Assembly (NCBI GenBank): GCA_019322375.1
Contig: JAHWIP010000003.1
Coordinates: forward strand, 7,428 to 71,427
Length of the DNA stretch: 64,000 nt
Direction of reading: 5' to 3'
Origin: Candidatus Woesearchaeota archaeon
GTDB taxonomy: Archaea; Nanobdellota; Nanobdellia; Woesearchaeales; SM23-78
How positions within the stretch are numbered: position 1 is the first letter of the stretch; each line of letters opens with the position of its first letter. The position numbers and the translations under genes are program-made. The notes under the pieces are model-generated. The model did no database searches. It was not told the origin of the DNA and saw only the letters and a list, made by a program, of their open reading frames with translations. Below are positions 42,230 to 52,040 of the stretch, one piece after another.

Positions 42230-45200
42230 ATGGATAAAGTAAAACTGAGATTAAAAAACAGAAAAGCACAGGTTTACCCGCTTTTTGTAGTGGTCTTTAC
42301 AATAGTGGCCTTGACAACAGCCCTTATTGGCTTGAGCAATGCAAAAGAGGTTACTGATTTATCTGGCAGGGAAATGCTTATCGGCACCAAGCAATCAGCT
42401 GTTTTTGCATCTCTTCAAGACGCAGATGCTGTTAGTTTATTCATAGAGCAGGCAGCAGAATTTGCAGGCCAGCAAGCCCTGGATAAAATAAGAAAATCAT
42501 GCTTTTTTGGAGTTGATGAGGAACAAGAAGTTGATGAGTGGGAGTCTCCATGCGGCAAGTTTGTTTATCCTCTTTGGAGCACTAATGAAAATCTTTGCCT
42601 TCCTGATTGTGAAACAGCTTTTGTCAATGCCTTTAACAAGGATTTTTTAAGCCGAACAAACAAGTATTATGAGTTCACAAACATAGAGCTGCCTATTTCT
42701 TATAACATGAGCCTGGAAATACATGACAATCATTTTTTTGTTCATGGAACCTCTGACACAGAACTAAGGATTAATGTGGTTGATATTCAGAGCAGGATTA
42801 AGTCTCCCCTGGCAATAGCCCAGACTTATGAGGAAGGCAGGCTTATCTGGCCTGTTGATTACTCTGACCACACAATCACCTCTTGCTTTGGTGAAAGAGA
42901 TGTTGTTGGGGGGAGCAAATACCATCCTGCTGTTGATATCCGGGCTCCAAAAGGAACACCAGTGCTGGCAGCTGCTTTAGGAAAAGTGATTCTTACTGAC
43001 CCTTGCTGGGGAAGAATTGTTATTAATCATGGCTCTGGCTTAAGCACAGAGTATCTTCACTTGGAAAAAATTGATGTTAAGGTTAATGATGATGTGGTGC
43101 AGGGACAAAGAATAGGAACTTCTGGCAGCAATGGCTGTGACACAAGAGAGTTTGTTCCGCACCTGCATTTTGGGGTTATATATCAAGGTGTTCAGTCACC
43201 CATGCATTATAAAGGGCAGGAAATAGTTTTGAGCAACAACCATATCCAGCCCATGTGCTTGATTGAAAAAGGGTATGCTGCTAAGCCAGAAAGCAACTGC
43301 AACCAGCTTGTGAACACAGACTTAGACAAGATTTGTGAATTGTATAATCTGCCAGAAGAATTTTTTGAATCATCAGAATCATCAAAGCCATCAGAGCCAT
43401 CAGAACCAGACCAAGACACTTCTTCTGAAGAAAGTGCTGATGCAGAGAATGCTGGTGCAGAAAGTGTTAATGCAGAAAGCACTGAGCTGGATTATTCTCT
43501 GGCACAGGCTCCTGGCAGCTATGCTTTTAAACCATCTTTTACCTTGAGGGTTAACAAGAAAATAGAAAACCCTATTGAGCCAGTAACAGAGTGGTTTGAG
43601 AACACCTGGAACGAGTGCGAGGATGACCCTTGGAAATGTTTAAGAGAAAAAATGAGTGAGTTTAATGAGCAGGACTATGATTACAAGCTCATGTTTGCTG
43701 ACAGGTGCGAGGAAGGCTATCACTTGTTCTATGACATACTGGAGTTTTTTGAGGACTGCTTTTCAAACCAGAAGTATGGGTGCTCATGCGAGTTTAATTT
43801 ATCAGATGCTTTTTCAATAACTGACTTGCGAATAGTTTTTGACACACAAGCAAACACAGCCTCTCTTTTTTCCAAGCAGGGAGATAAGCCTGGTGATGAA
43901 TATGAATTAATTGATTCATACCAGTTCTATTATGGAAGCATAACCAAGCCAGCCCCTGCTTCTCCTTATAGGTATTATGTGTATCAGCTTGATTATGATG
44001 ATTATGGGGAGCTGGAAAATGCAGAGCTTATGCAAATGAAGTCATTGCTTGATGTATTTGATGTTGTGCCTTTTTTTGATTACAAAGAACTAAGACTGGC
44101 AAAGCCAGGAGAGGCTGAGCAAGGATATTTTGTGAACACAGAAACAATTCAGTGCAAGTACAAGAAGAACAAGTTCAGGCTGTGTGCAAAGCCAGCACAG
44201 GAAAGAGAAGACTTGTTCCCTATAAGGTTTGCTTTTCACTTAAAAGACAAGCCTCCTGAGCCTGTTAAAAAAGGAGATGTGGAAATTATAGAGGTGGAGG
44301 AGAGTTCTGAGTCAGATGTTGACAAGGTAATGCAGGCAGCAGGCTTTCTAGGAACCATATTCCCTCCTCTAGGCTACTTGTTCACAGCAATTAATATTCT
44401 CAGTGTGTTGGAAGACTTTAAACCAAGAAAGTTCGAGGTAATAGTTGATGTTCCTCTTGACAAGGATGGCAAACCCCTGGATGTTGCTGGCTATGAAGTT
44501 TATTGCAGTGATTACCTGACAAACATCCTGCCAGTGGATGTTTTGGATAAATATAATCCAAGTCATTTTGTTGTGATGGCTAATGATGAGATGAATAAAA
44601 AAGTAAGCCAGCTAGACCAGTATGTTAAGAAGAACCCTTACACAGACTTTCTGAATCTTGAGAGCTGTGATGTGCCTGTGAGCAAGTTCACAGGAGAAAC
44701 CATTCTTGTGCCTGGAATCAAAGGGGTTGTTAAGGACGGTAAAATGGTTTTCAACCTTCATAAATGCGGGGACTTGGCAATAATTATAGATAAACTAATA
44801 AGAAAAGACTACTGTGTATCACTAATACCTGTTGACAAGAATGGCAACAAGATAATGGAGCATGCTGTGAGCAACTGCGCGCAAACCAATTCACTGCTTG
44901 ACCTGGTTATTAGTGAGATGATAGAGGAACAGCTAGGAGAATTTATTCCTGCAAGCCTTATACCTGATAATTTAAAGCCTTATATCAAGCTGCCTGACAC
45001 AAGCGATATTGTTAATGCAGTAACAGGGGAAGGCAGTTTTGACATGATAGACATTGTTAATCTTGACAAGCTGGACGCAGACATAAAAAATTATCTTGAG
45101 GAATTCGTGGTTGGAACTATTAATGAAGACATAATAGGCACTTCTGTTGTTAATTCTATTGATGACTTAAAGCTCTGGGAAAAACAAACAGTGCTTAACA

Positions 45201-46003
45201 CCCTGTCAAACCAGATAAAAAATGATGATGCAAAAACCTTGTTTGATGCCTTTGTAACAGGAGAAGGTGTTGCTGAGTCTGCCAAGCGCATGGCTTATGA
45301 AAAAGGAGTAGGATATATAGACCAGACAAAAACACCTGAGATACTTAAGGAGATAGCCAAAGGAGAAGACCCTAAAAGCCTTGCATACCAGGAACTGGTA
45401 AAAGCAGCTGAGAAAGAGCTCAGCACTGACGAGAAAAAACAGGCTCTGCTGGAGATAGCCAGGAGCAGCAGTGGAAGAGAGGTAAAAGATAAGATAATAG
45501 AAAAAGCCCTTGAAAAAGGATGCGGCGAGTCATATGGAATAAGTGCAGAGCAGGCAATCAACTGCCTTGACAATGAAGAGGTAGAAAATATTTATCACAA
45601 AGTTCTGACAGACTACAGCACACCAGACAAGGTAAAACAGTTTTTGCTTGACAAGGCAATTGACAAGTTTGATGAAAAAACACCAGACGTGCTAAAAGAG
45701 ATTGTTCTGAAAAGAGACTTTAAAGGAGCAGCAAAGGACATGCTTGAGAAAGAGCTTGACAAGCTTCCAGACGCTGTTAAGAAAGAGTTTATTACTGATA
45801 TACTTGAAGGCAGGCTTCCAGATGTTGAGTACTTGCAGCAGGAACTAGTGAAAATGATACCAGCAGTAAACAATGAATATGTGAATGCCCTGCTAAAAGA
45901 CGGCAATGTTAAAAACCTGATAGAATCAACCCTTAAATCAGAGATAGAAAAACAACTAGGCTCATTCTTCTCAGATGAATGCGTGGCAATTAATAAGGAT
46001 TGA
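42230..46003 (+). CDS. Giant prepilin-like protein with M23 (LytM-type) peptidase domain
   Basis: 1257 residues. Leader MDKVKLRLKNRKAQ, helix VYPLFVVVFTIVALTTALIG. Residues about 205-330 form an M23 metallopeptidase: His232 and Asp236 (YHPAVDIRAP), His287 (YLHLEK), His311/His313 (PHLHFGV), the full zinc and catalytic set, with KGTPVLAAALGKV. M23 enzymes cut peptide cross-links of bacterial cell walls. Then a Ser/Glu/Ala-rich linker (about 380-420), a cysteine-containing region, a possible helical hairpin (about 695-725), and a C-terminal helical repeat-like region (LKEIAKGEDPKSLAYQELVK, KEIVLKRDFKGAAKDMLEKE). Unusual combination; last gene of the cluster. Confidence 0.88.
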   Translation: MDKVKLRLKNRKAQVYPLFVVVFTIVALTTALIGLSNAKEVTDLSGREMLIGTKQSAVFASLQDADAVSLFIEQAAEFAGQQALDKIRKSCFFGVDEEQEVDEWESPCGKFVYPLWSTNENLCLPDCETAFVNAFNKDFLSRTNKYYEFTNIELPISYNMSLEIHDNHFFVHGTSDTELRINVVDIQSRIKSPLAIAQTYEEGRLIWPVDYSDHTITSCFGERDVVGGSKYHPAVDIRAPKGTPVLAAALGKVILTDPCWGRIVINHGSGLSTEYLHLEKIDVKVNDDVVQGQRIGTSGSNGCDTREFVPHLHFGVIYQGVQSPMHYKGQEIVLSNNHIQPMCLIEKGYAAKPESNCNQLVNTDLDKICELYNLPEEFFESSESSKPSEPSEPDQDTSSEESADAENAGAESVNAESTELDYSLAQAPGSYAFKPSFTLRVNKKIENPIEPVTEWFENTWNECEDDPWKCLREKMSEFNEQDYDYKLMFADRCEEGYHLFYDILEFFEDCFSNQKYGCSCEFNLSDAFSITDLRIVFDTQANTASLFSKQGDKPGDEYELIDSYQFYYGSITKPAPASPYRYYVYQLDYDDYGELENAELMQMKSLLDVFDVVPFFDYKELRLAKPGEAEQGYFVNTETIQCKYKKNKFRLCAKPAQEREDLFPIRFAFHLKDKPPEPVKKGDVEIIEVEESSESDVDKVMQAAGFLGTIFPPLGYLFTAINILSVLEDFKPRKFEVIVDVPLDKDGKPLDVAGYEVYCSDYLTNILPVDVLDKYNPSHFVVMANDEMNKKVSQLDQYVKKNPYTDFLNLESCDVPVSKFTGETILVPGIKGVVKDGKMVFNLHKCGDLAIIIDKLIRKDYCVSLIPVDKNGNKIMEHAVSNCAQTNSLLDLVISEMIEEQLGEFIPASLIPDNLKPYIKLPDTSDIVNAVTGEGSFDMIDIVNLDKLDADIKNYLEEFVVGTINEDIIGTSVVNSIDDLKLWEKQTVLNTLSNQIKNDDAKTLFDAFVTGEGVAESAKRMAYEKGVGYIDQTKTPEILKEIAKGEDPKSLAYQELVKAAEKELSTDEKKQALLEIARSSSGREVKDKIIEKALEKGCGESYGISAEQAINCLDNEEVENIYHKVLTDYSTPDKVKQFLLDKAIDKFDEKTPDVLKEIVLKRDFKGAAKDMLEKELDKLPDAVKKEFITDILEGRLPDVEYLQQELVKMIPAVNNEYVNALLKDGNVKNLIESTLKSEIEKQLGSFFSDECVAINKD

Positions 46004-46119
46004 TAAAGCTAATTCTTGCAACAAAAAGCCCATCCTGTGAATTATCCGGCTCTACTATGGAAAAGTTTTTAAAAAACCCCTCAGTTGTTCTTTTGAAAGA
46101 GTTATTAGGGTGGTATTTA

Positions 46120-47442
46120 ATGATTAACATGCCTTTAGAACAGATTAAGAGCAGGATTTCTGAAAAAACAGGCTTGTCAGATGAGGAGCTGGATGACAAG
46201 ATTAAGGCTAAGCTTAAGCAGTTGTCAGGGCTTATTTCTGAGCAAGGAGCTGCTCATATAATTGCTAATGAGCTTGGTGTGAAGCTGTTTGAGATTGGTG
46301 AAAAGCTCCAGATAAAAAATGTGTTGACTGGCATGCGCAATGTTGATGTTGTTGGCAAGATACTGCAGAAATACGAGCTTAGAGAGTTTCAGACAGAAAA
46401 GCATTCTGGAAAGGTTTCTAACATGCTCATAGGTGATGAGACAGGTGTTATTCGTGTTGTTATGTGGCACAAGCAGGCAGAGAATATTAATAGTGTTAAA
46501 GAAGGAGATGTGGTCAAGATAAGAGGTGGCTATGTAAGGGATAACCAGGGCAGAAAAGAAATTCATCTGAGCGAGCTCTCAAAATTCATTATTAATCCTC
46601 CTGGTGTTGAAGTAGAAGCAAAGCCTTATGAGCGCCCTGTTGCTGTTAGAAAGAGCATTGCTGATATAAAAGAAGATGATGCTAGTGTTGAAATCTTAGC
46701 CACTATTGTGCAGGTGTTTGATATAAACTTTTTTGAGGTGTGCCCGCAGTGCAGCAAGAGGATAAGGCTTGGGGACCAAGGCTTTTTATGCCCGACCCAC
46801 AGTATTGTGGAGCCGGATTATAATTATGTATTAAACCTTTACCTTGATGATGGAAGTGATAATATAAGAGCTGTTTTCTGGAGGCAGCAGGCAGAGCAAC
46901 TATTAGATATGGACAAATCCAAGGTAATGGTTTTTAAAGATGACCCTGCCAAGTTTGAGCCAATAAAAACAGAGCTCCTGGGAAATATTATTTTGGTGAG
47001 TGGAAGAGCTAATAAGAATCAGAACTTTGACAGGATTGAGCTGGTTGCTAATAAGATTGACAAAAGCCCTGACCCTGATGAAGAGATAAAGAAGTTAAAA
47101 CAAGAAGCAGACAAAGCAGTTGCGCAGGATGAAGGTGGGGATGAAGAGCAACAGAAATCGAAGATTTCTGAGGGTTCCTACGGAACCGAAGAGGAAATAA
47201 AGCAGGAAGTAGCTGGTGGGGATGAAGAGGAAGAGATTAAGCAAGAGGAAGTAAAGGCAGAGGAAATTAAGGAAGAAGAACCTGTTGAAGAGGAAGTAAA
47301 AGAAGAAAAAATAGAAGAAGAGCCTATTAAAAAGAAAACAAAAGAAAAAGAAGATTCATTGCTCGCTCGCCAAGGCTCGCGAGAAAGCCAGGATGACTTA
47401 GAAAACCTTGACCTGGATAAAGAGTTAGAGGATATTGAGTGA
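46120..47442 (+). CDS. Replication protein A (RPA), single-stranded DNA-binding
   Basis: 440 residues from ATG 46120; ATG 46129 (MPLEQIKSRI) is equally possible. An upstream frame to 46000 is unlikely because it runs into the previous gene. N-terminal helical part, OB-fold 1 (VLTGMRNVDVVGKILQKYEL ... VSNMLIGDETGVIRVVMW), then a second OB-fold with a zinc finger (FFEVCPQCSKRIRL ... FLCPTHSIVEP, C-x2-C-x(n)-C-x2-H). Acidic Glu/Lys tail about 360-440. Two small palindromes (47153-47187) and a dispersed palindrome (47359) lie in the tail and are read in frame. Essential for replication and repair. Confidence 0.88.
   Translation: MINMPLEQIKSRISEKTGLSDEELDDKIKAKLKQLSGLISEQGAAHIIANELGVKLFEIGEKLQIKNVLTGMRNVDVVGKILQKYELREFQTEKHSGKVSNMLIGDETGVIRVVMWHKQAENINSVKEGDVVKIRGGYVRDNQGRKEIHLSELSKFIINPPGVEVEAKPYERPVAVRKSIADIKEDDASVEILATIVQVFDINFFEVCPQCSKRIRLGDQGFLCPTHSIVEPDYNYVLNLYLDDGSDNIRAVFWRQQAEQLLDMDKSKVMVFKDDPAKFEPIKTELLGNIILVSGRANKNQNFDRIELVANKIDKSPDPDEEIKKLKQEADKAVAQDEGGDEEQQKSKISEGSYGTEEEIKQEVAGGDEEEEIKQEEVKAEEIKEEEPVEEEVKEEKIEEEPIKKKTKEKEDSLLARQGSRESQDDLENLDLDKELEDIE
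47153..47187. repeat. Two adjacent perfect hairpins inside the RPA reading frame
   Basis: AGAAATC-GAA-GATTTCT (47153-47169) and GGTTCC-TAC-GGAACC (47173-47187), both perfect, in the disordered acidic tail. The first shares its 13-nt core, inverted, with the hairpin at 14937-14955. They encode KSKISEGSYGTE without breaking the frame. Confidence 0.5.
47359..47383 (+). repeat. Dispersed palindromic element, copy B (inside RPA gene)
   Basis: TTGCTCGCTCGCC then AAGGCTCGCGAG; CTCGC/GCGAG stem, TC/TC internal loop, inner GCC/GGC stem with AA loop. Read in frame as LLARQGSRE in the acidic tail. Sister copies at 11662-11687 and 60788-60811 keep the outer stem and change both sides of the inner stem. 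Confidence 0.6.
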
Positions 47443-47455
47443 ATTAAAAATGTAC

Positions 47456-49564
47456 TTATCTTACAACCCTGTCAAGACCAGCTTTTATAAAGGGCTCTTT
47501 TAATTTGTTTAATGCTTTTAATTCAATCTGTCTTATTCTTTCCCTGGTAACTTTGAATTCTATACCAACTTCGTCCAAGGTATGGAAATTATACTTACCA
47601 ATTCCAAAGCGCATGTAAAGAATTTTAATTTTTCTTTTACGGTCAGGATCCTTTTTAAAAGTGTCATGGATAACTTTTCTGACCTGATAACCTACTAATG
47701 ATTGTGCAGCAGCATGTTCAGTATCAGCTTTTGGATCCTCAACAAGCTCACCTATTTCAACCTCTACTTCTTCTCCTATTGTTGTTGATAGTGAGATTGG
47801 TTTTTCAGCCCATTTTTTATACTTCTCAACTCTTTCCTCAGCAACATTCATTTCTTTAGCAACTTCTTCTGTTGTTGGCTCTCTGCCTAACCTGCCAAAT
47901 AATTTCCTGGCAATTCCCAAGTACTTGTTTATTTTTTCCACTGAATGCACAGGAGTCCTGATAGTCCTTGCCTGGTCTGCTATAGCCCTTGTTATTGACT
48001 GTTTAATCCACCAAGTAGCATATGTTGAAAATTTATACCCTCTTCTGTATTCCCAGCTGTCTATTGCTCTTAGAGCTCCCATGTTTCCCTCCTGAATCAG
48101 GTCAGTAAATTCCATACCCCTGTGCTGGTATTTTTTTGCTATACTCACAACCAGTTTTGTATTTGAACTTGCAAGCTCATTTTTGTTAGATATAAGCTCA
48201 TCATGAAGCTTTTCTATTTCAGGGCTAACAGGGTCAAGATGAGGAAATATTGATTTGTAAGTTTCATAAGTTTTTTTCCAGTATTTTTTTTTGAATTTAA
48301 GTTTGCTAAGAAGCTTTTTCAGTGCAAAATCTCCTTTTTCTTTGGCATTATGAAAGTTCTCTATAAATTCTATTTTTTCCCGAGCAGTCTTCTCATAACC
48401 TTTCCAAAGTCGTACTATTTCATCCGGGTGATTTATTTTAATAGCCTTTTCTATATCTTTTACAACATAATCAACCAGGCATTCTGGCTTCTTATTGTCG
48501 CCTTGCAGGGAGCGCTCTTCAGACAATCCATTGTACAAGAAATTCCTGCTCTCAATTGTTTTGAACTCATTAAACAGTTCTGTTAAGTATTTTGTTACAA
48601 ACAAGTATTTTCCTAGAAAAGATTTTAGGGCTTTCTCCCTTCTTTTCTCAGCCTTTTCAAACTTTTTTTTGAAGACGTTCACATCTTCACAACAAATAAT
48701 ATCTTCAAGGTCTTTTCCCTTGTTTTCAAGGGTTTCATCCAAGCTTTCACCATGTTTTTTATTCAAGGCTTCCTGGGCTTCCAGGGCTTCATTAATATCC
48801 TTTCTTATTTTATTTAAGATATATTTTTTCTCAATAATATGCTTGAATATTTCTTCTCTTTTCTGCTCTATTTTTTTTCCAAAAGCATATTCCTGCTCTC
48901 TTGTTAGCAAGGCGTGCTTGCCCATGGAACTTAAAATAAAACTTGTTTCACTGCCAATATATGTCTTTCTCAAGTCTACTTTATCCTCCTCAAGGTCAGA
49001 GTACTCTTTTATCAAGAACTTATAATTATCATTAAAAATCTTATTTTTGTTTTCCAGAGCAGTTCTGTGCATGTCAAGAAGCAAGTTATAATAGAACTTT
49101 CTAACATCTGCCCTGTCATATTTTTTTCCATAGTCTAACTTAACAGGGTCGACATACCTGCTTAGTATAATGTCATGTTTTTTCATGTATGGGTCTCCGA
49201 ATTCTTTTGGAGTCTTGGTTTCAATCTCTCTTTTTTTTTGCATCAGGTATGCCATAAATCCCCTTAACGAGATATAACTGTCTCTGTTTATATAGTCCAG
49301 GCAGAAAAAAGGATTTTTCTTAGCAAGCTTGATAAGAGCGCTGTTTTCAATATGAAATACTTTAGCAAGGTCAGCTGTTCTGAGCCTTTGGGAGTATCCA
49401 ACTTCTTGTTTTAGAACAGAACCTTTTTGTATCAGGTCAAGAAAGAATTTTGAATCCATCTCTATGTTTTCCCAGACAGAGGCTCCGAATTTTTCTTTGA
49501 TTTGAGCAGGGCGCAGGTATATACCTTTGCTCTCTTCTAGAAAAGCATGGGCTGCTTCTTGCAT
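47456..49564 (-). CDS. Complete sigma-70-type RNA polymerase sigma factor
   Basis: 702 residues. Region 1.2-like [20 protein letters not shown] (about 210-230), a long helical non-conserved insert (about 245-460), then region 2: [74 protein letters not shown] (463-545). Region 3 ([20 protein letters not shown]) and region 4 ([29 protein letters not shown]; about 624-690) follow. All -10 and -35 reading elements are present. An N-terminal extension has an excisionase-like HTH ([20 protein letters not shown]). Sigma factors are bacterial; complete ones in archaea have been reported but are rare. Confidence 0.93.
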   Translation of the reverse strand: MQEAAHAFLEESKGIYLRPAQIKEKFGASVWENIEMDSKFFLDLIQKGSVLKQEVGYSQRLRTADLAKVFHIENSALIKLAKKNPFFCLDYINRDSYISLRGFMAYLMQKKREIETKTPKEFGDPYMKKHDIILSRYVDPVKLDYGKKYDRADVRKFYYNLLLDMHRTALENKNKIFNDNYKFLIKEYSDLEEDKVDLRKTYIGSETSFILSSMGKHALLTREQEYAFGKKIEQKREEIFKHIIEKKYILNKIRKDINEALEAQEALNKKHGESLDETLENKGKDLEDIICCEDVNVFKKKFEKAEKRREKALKSFLGKYLFVTKYLTELFNEFKTIESRNFLYNGLSEERSLQGDNKKPECLVDYVVKDIEKAIKINHPDEIVRLWKGYEKTAREKIEFIENFHNAKEKGDFALKKLLSKLKFKKKYWKKTYETYKSIFPHLDPVSPEIEKLHDELISNKNELASSNTKLVVSIAKKYQHRGMEFTDLIQEGNMGALRAIDSWEYRRGYKFSTYATWWIKQSITRAIADQARTIRTPVHSVEKINKYLGIARKLFGRLGREPTTEEVAKEMNVAEERVEKYKKWAEKPISLSTTIGEEVEVEIGELVEDPKADTEHAAAQSLVGYQVRKVIHDTFKKDPDRKRKIKILYMRFGIGKYNFHTLDEVGIEFKVTRERIRQIELKALNKLKEPFIKAGLDRVVR

Positions 49565-49630
49565 TTTACTTTTTCACATAATTTAAAATATGTTTTAAAT
49601 ATATTTAAAATAATATATTCATATTTATTT

Positions 49631-51862
49631 TTAAACAATTTGGTATTCTTGCCTTACCTTCTTGTTTTTTTCAATGATAGGGATGAGCTGCTCTACAGCG
49701 CTTTTATGAAAAGCCTTTAAGTAGGTGTCTGTTGATGTCATTTTTAAGAAAGGAAAATCAGGGTCTGTGCTCATTCTGCTAAGCTGTTTGGGCTGAATCC
49801 TCATGCCAGTTGCTTCATATATATAATTTGAAGCTTGATGCACTCCAATTGTTTCTTTCTTGTCTTTTTTTATTAGTTCTATTTTTTCATCAAAGAACTT
49901 GGTAATAAAGATTTCTTCAAAACCGTTTTTTACAAGATAAACAGGCATGGTATTGCCTAGTTTTTCTATGTAGCTTATTTTCTTTTCAGGGTTATTGAAC
50001 TCGTATCTTCTGAGATTCTTGATTAGTTTGGTTTCTATATGCTGGAACCGGGTTACACTTGTCCTTGCAAAGTTCTCTCTTATTATCTCAACCAGAAGTT
50101 TGTGCCCCCTAATTTTCTGAAGAATTTCAATTGCTTCAGCTCCCTTGTAAGTTTCGCTTGGTCTTTGATTAAAGAGACCTGCTTCTGCAAGCCTTCTGAA
50201 AACCAAAAGATTTCTTCCAGTGATTTCTGAAAGTTCTGACCCAGGGTACAGCCTTAAAGGATAAATCTCTAGCATGTCTGGCCTGGTTTCAAGCCTTAAA
50301 TCACCAATGCCTTCAAAAATCTGGGCAAGAGTCCTGCTGTTTTTAGATATAAGATTGTCATCTTCTTCAAAATACATTTCATCCAGCATGTCTATGAAAC
50401 GCTTCATACCAAACTCTTTGAACTGCTCTGCTCTGTGCTTTGCAATAGCATACCCACAGTCCCTGCGAAATTCTGCTTTGAGGTGAGCCAAAAGATTTCT
50501 ATCATCCTCAATTCTTTTTTCCTTATTTATGTAAATAACAGCACCATCTTCCTCTGTTTCCATATATTTAGCAAAAGGGCCGGAAACTGATGGTTCTGCC
50601 AGCTCAATTTTAGTTTTTTTGTCTAATCTTTTTTCAACCCAGTCTGTTGCTTCTTTAAGAAAATTTCTTAGCTTTGCTTCTTCTTTTTTTTCCTGCTCTC
50701 TCTTTATGTTTGTATAGATTCCGCGAGCAATATTTTTTATATGACTTTTTAGTTCTAAAAGCTCCTCAGTCCCTTTTTGTATGCGCTGCTTGTCAAATCC
50801 AAGATCTGGCTTTAATGATTCTACTTCTATAAACCCATATGTGCGTGCTGCAAAACCCAGAGCCATTTCTTCCAGCTTGACAATTCCTCCTTCGCCCAGG
50901 GTTCTTCCAACCACAAGATGAATTCCACGCACATCCTTTTCTATTGTTTTATGCGGAAGATAATATATATGCCCTCTAATAGGACCGCATTTTTCTAGGG
51001 CATCCTTGATTTCATAAACAATTGCTTCTTTTGGAATAGGGGTTTCTATCTCTATATCATTCATTTTTACTCTAAAAGCAGGGCTGAGCTGGAGTGCAAA
51101 CTTTTGTTTAATCAAATCAGCAAGCTTGTCTGTTTCAATTGTGATTTTTCCTTTTTTAGAACCCAAAGGCTTCATAATGATTTCTGTGCCATGTTTTTTT
51201 TGGTCAGTTATTCTTTCTTCACTATAACTAACCTTTCCCCATAAGCCCTGATTAATTATTTTTTCTAAAGAACCATACTCTTCCTCAACATCCTCTATAA
51301 GCAGACTGGTGTTTAACTCAGGTATGGTGTGAGGGGATTCTCTTTTATCAAGAACTCTTTTGACAATCCGCTCAATATATTTATCTTTTTGCTTCTCATT
51401 AAGATTCATCTCTTCAAACTTAGGGCTGGTTAAGATGGAGTGCTGAATGGTTTTTCTTACAAACACCTCTTTGGTATGATATTTTTTTCCTTTTCCTTTT
51501 TTTACTGTGCTCATTTGATAGCCAAAACAAAGGTATCTTATGAACTCCTTGCCTACTCCTGCATCACCTATTTTTAGTCTTCCAGTGCGGGTTCTGGGGT
51601 TAAGCTTCTTAATATTAGTGCCATAAGTATTGAAGTGCTTAAGGTCTTCAAGATTCATGCCTTCCCCATTATCTCTTATGAGAAGACTTTTATTTTTATC
51701 ATCAATTATTATTTCCACAAGAGGAGCATCTGCATCCCAGGCATTATCAATGCCCTGTATTATTGCTTCATAAGGGCTTAGAAATAGGGATTTGCCAAGA
51801 TTCTCATGAAACTCTTTTGAGATTCCTCTCCTTACTTTAACAGTTTTCTTTGTCATCAACAC
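49631..51862 (-). CDS. GHKL-family ATPase of unknown function
   Basis: 743 residues. The N-terminal ATP-binding fold shows the GHKL motifs: YEAIIQGIDNAWDAD (N box; Asn40), LIRDNGEGMN (Asp64-Asn-Gly-Glu-Gly) and TGRLKIGDAGVGKEF (G2-type). The transducer-like part follows. The C-terminal end (GVHQASNYIYEATGMRIQPK, SRMSTDPDFPFLKM) reads like a MerR/excisionase-type DNA-binding module. GHKL enzymes include MutL, Hsp90, topoisomerase VI-B and MORC proteins; which subfamily is unclear. It lies upstream of the sigma factor gene on the same strand, 66 bp away. Confidence 0.78.
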   Translation of the reverse strand: MLMTKKTVKVRRGISKEFHENLGKSLFLSPYEAIIQGIDNAWDADAPLVEIIIDDKNKSLLIRDNGEGMNLEDLKHFNTYGTNIKKLNPRTRTGRLKIGDAGVGKEFIRYLCFGYQMSTVKKGKGKKYHTKEVFVRKTIQHSILTSPKFEEMNLNEKQKDKYIERIVKRVLDKRESPHTIPELNTSLLIEDVEEEYGSLEKIINQGLWGKVSYSEERITDQKKHGTEIIMKPLGSKKGKITIETDKLADLIKQKFALQLSPAFRVKMNDIEIETPIPKEAIVYEIKDALEKCGPIRGHIYYLPHKTIEKDVRGIHLVVGRTLGEGGIVKLEEMALGFAARTYGFIEVESLKPDLGFDKQRIQKGTEELLELKSHIKNIARGIYTNIKREQEKKEEAKLRNFLKEATDWVEKRLDKKTKIELAEPSVSGPFAKYMETEEDGAVIYINKEKRIEDDRNLLAHLKAEFRRDCGYAIAKHRAEQFKEFGMKRFIDMLDEMYFEEDDNLISKNSRTLAQIFEGIGDLRLETRPDMLEIYPLRLYPGSELSEITGRNLLVFRRLAEAGLFNQRPSETYKGAEAIEILQKIRGHKLLVEIIRENFARTSVTRFQHIETKLIKNLRRYEFNNPEKKISYIEKLGNTMPVYLVKNGFEEIFITKFFDEKIELIKKDKKETIGVHQASNYIYEATGMRIQPKQLSRMSTDPDFPFLKMTSTDTYLKAFHKSAVEQLIPIIEKNKKVRQEYQIV

Positions 51863-52040
51863 CCCCCGCGCCCCTCTGTTTTGCTACTGAATAATAGATA
51901 TTTTATTTAAACCTTTCTATTTTAGAGACACAGATTTGACAGATAATAATTGCAAGCCATGTTTATATACTTTACTCAGGGATGTCCAGTGCCTATTTTA
52001 GAAAATTTTTTAAACTACTGTTCTTATACCATATACTAGA

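Noticed and set aside
46000..46119. N-terminal extension of RPA back to 46000
   Set aside because: The extension overlaps the end of the M23 gene and shows no RPA-like sequence; the family usually starts near MPLEQIK.
47456..49564. Bacterial contamination as the source of the sigma gene
   Set aside because: The gene lies between archaeal genes on one continuous sequence with the same base composition, so it is kept as real, though read-depth should still be checked.
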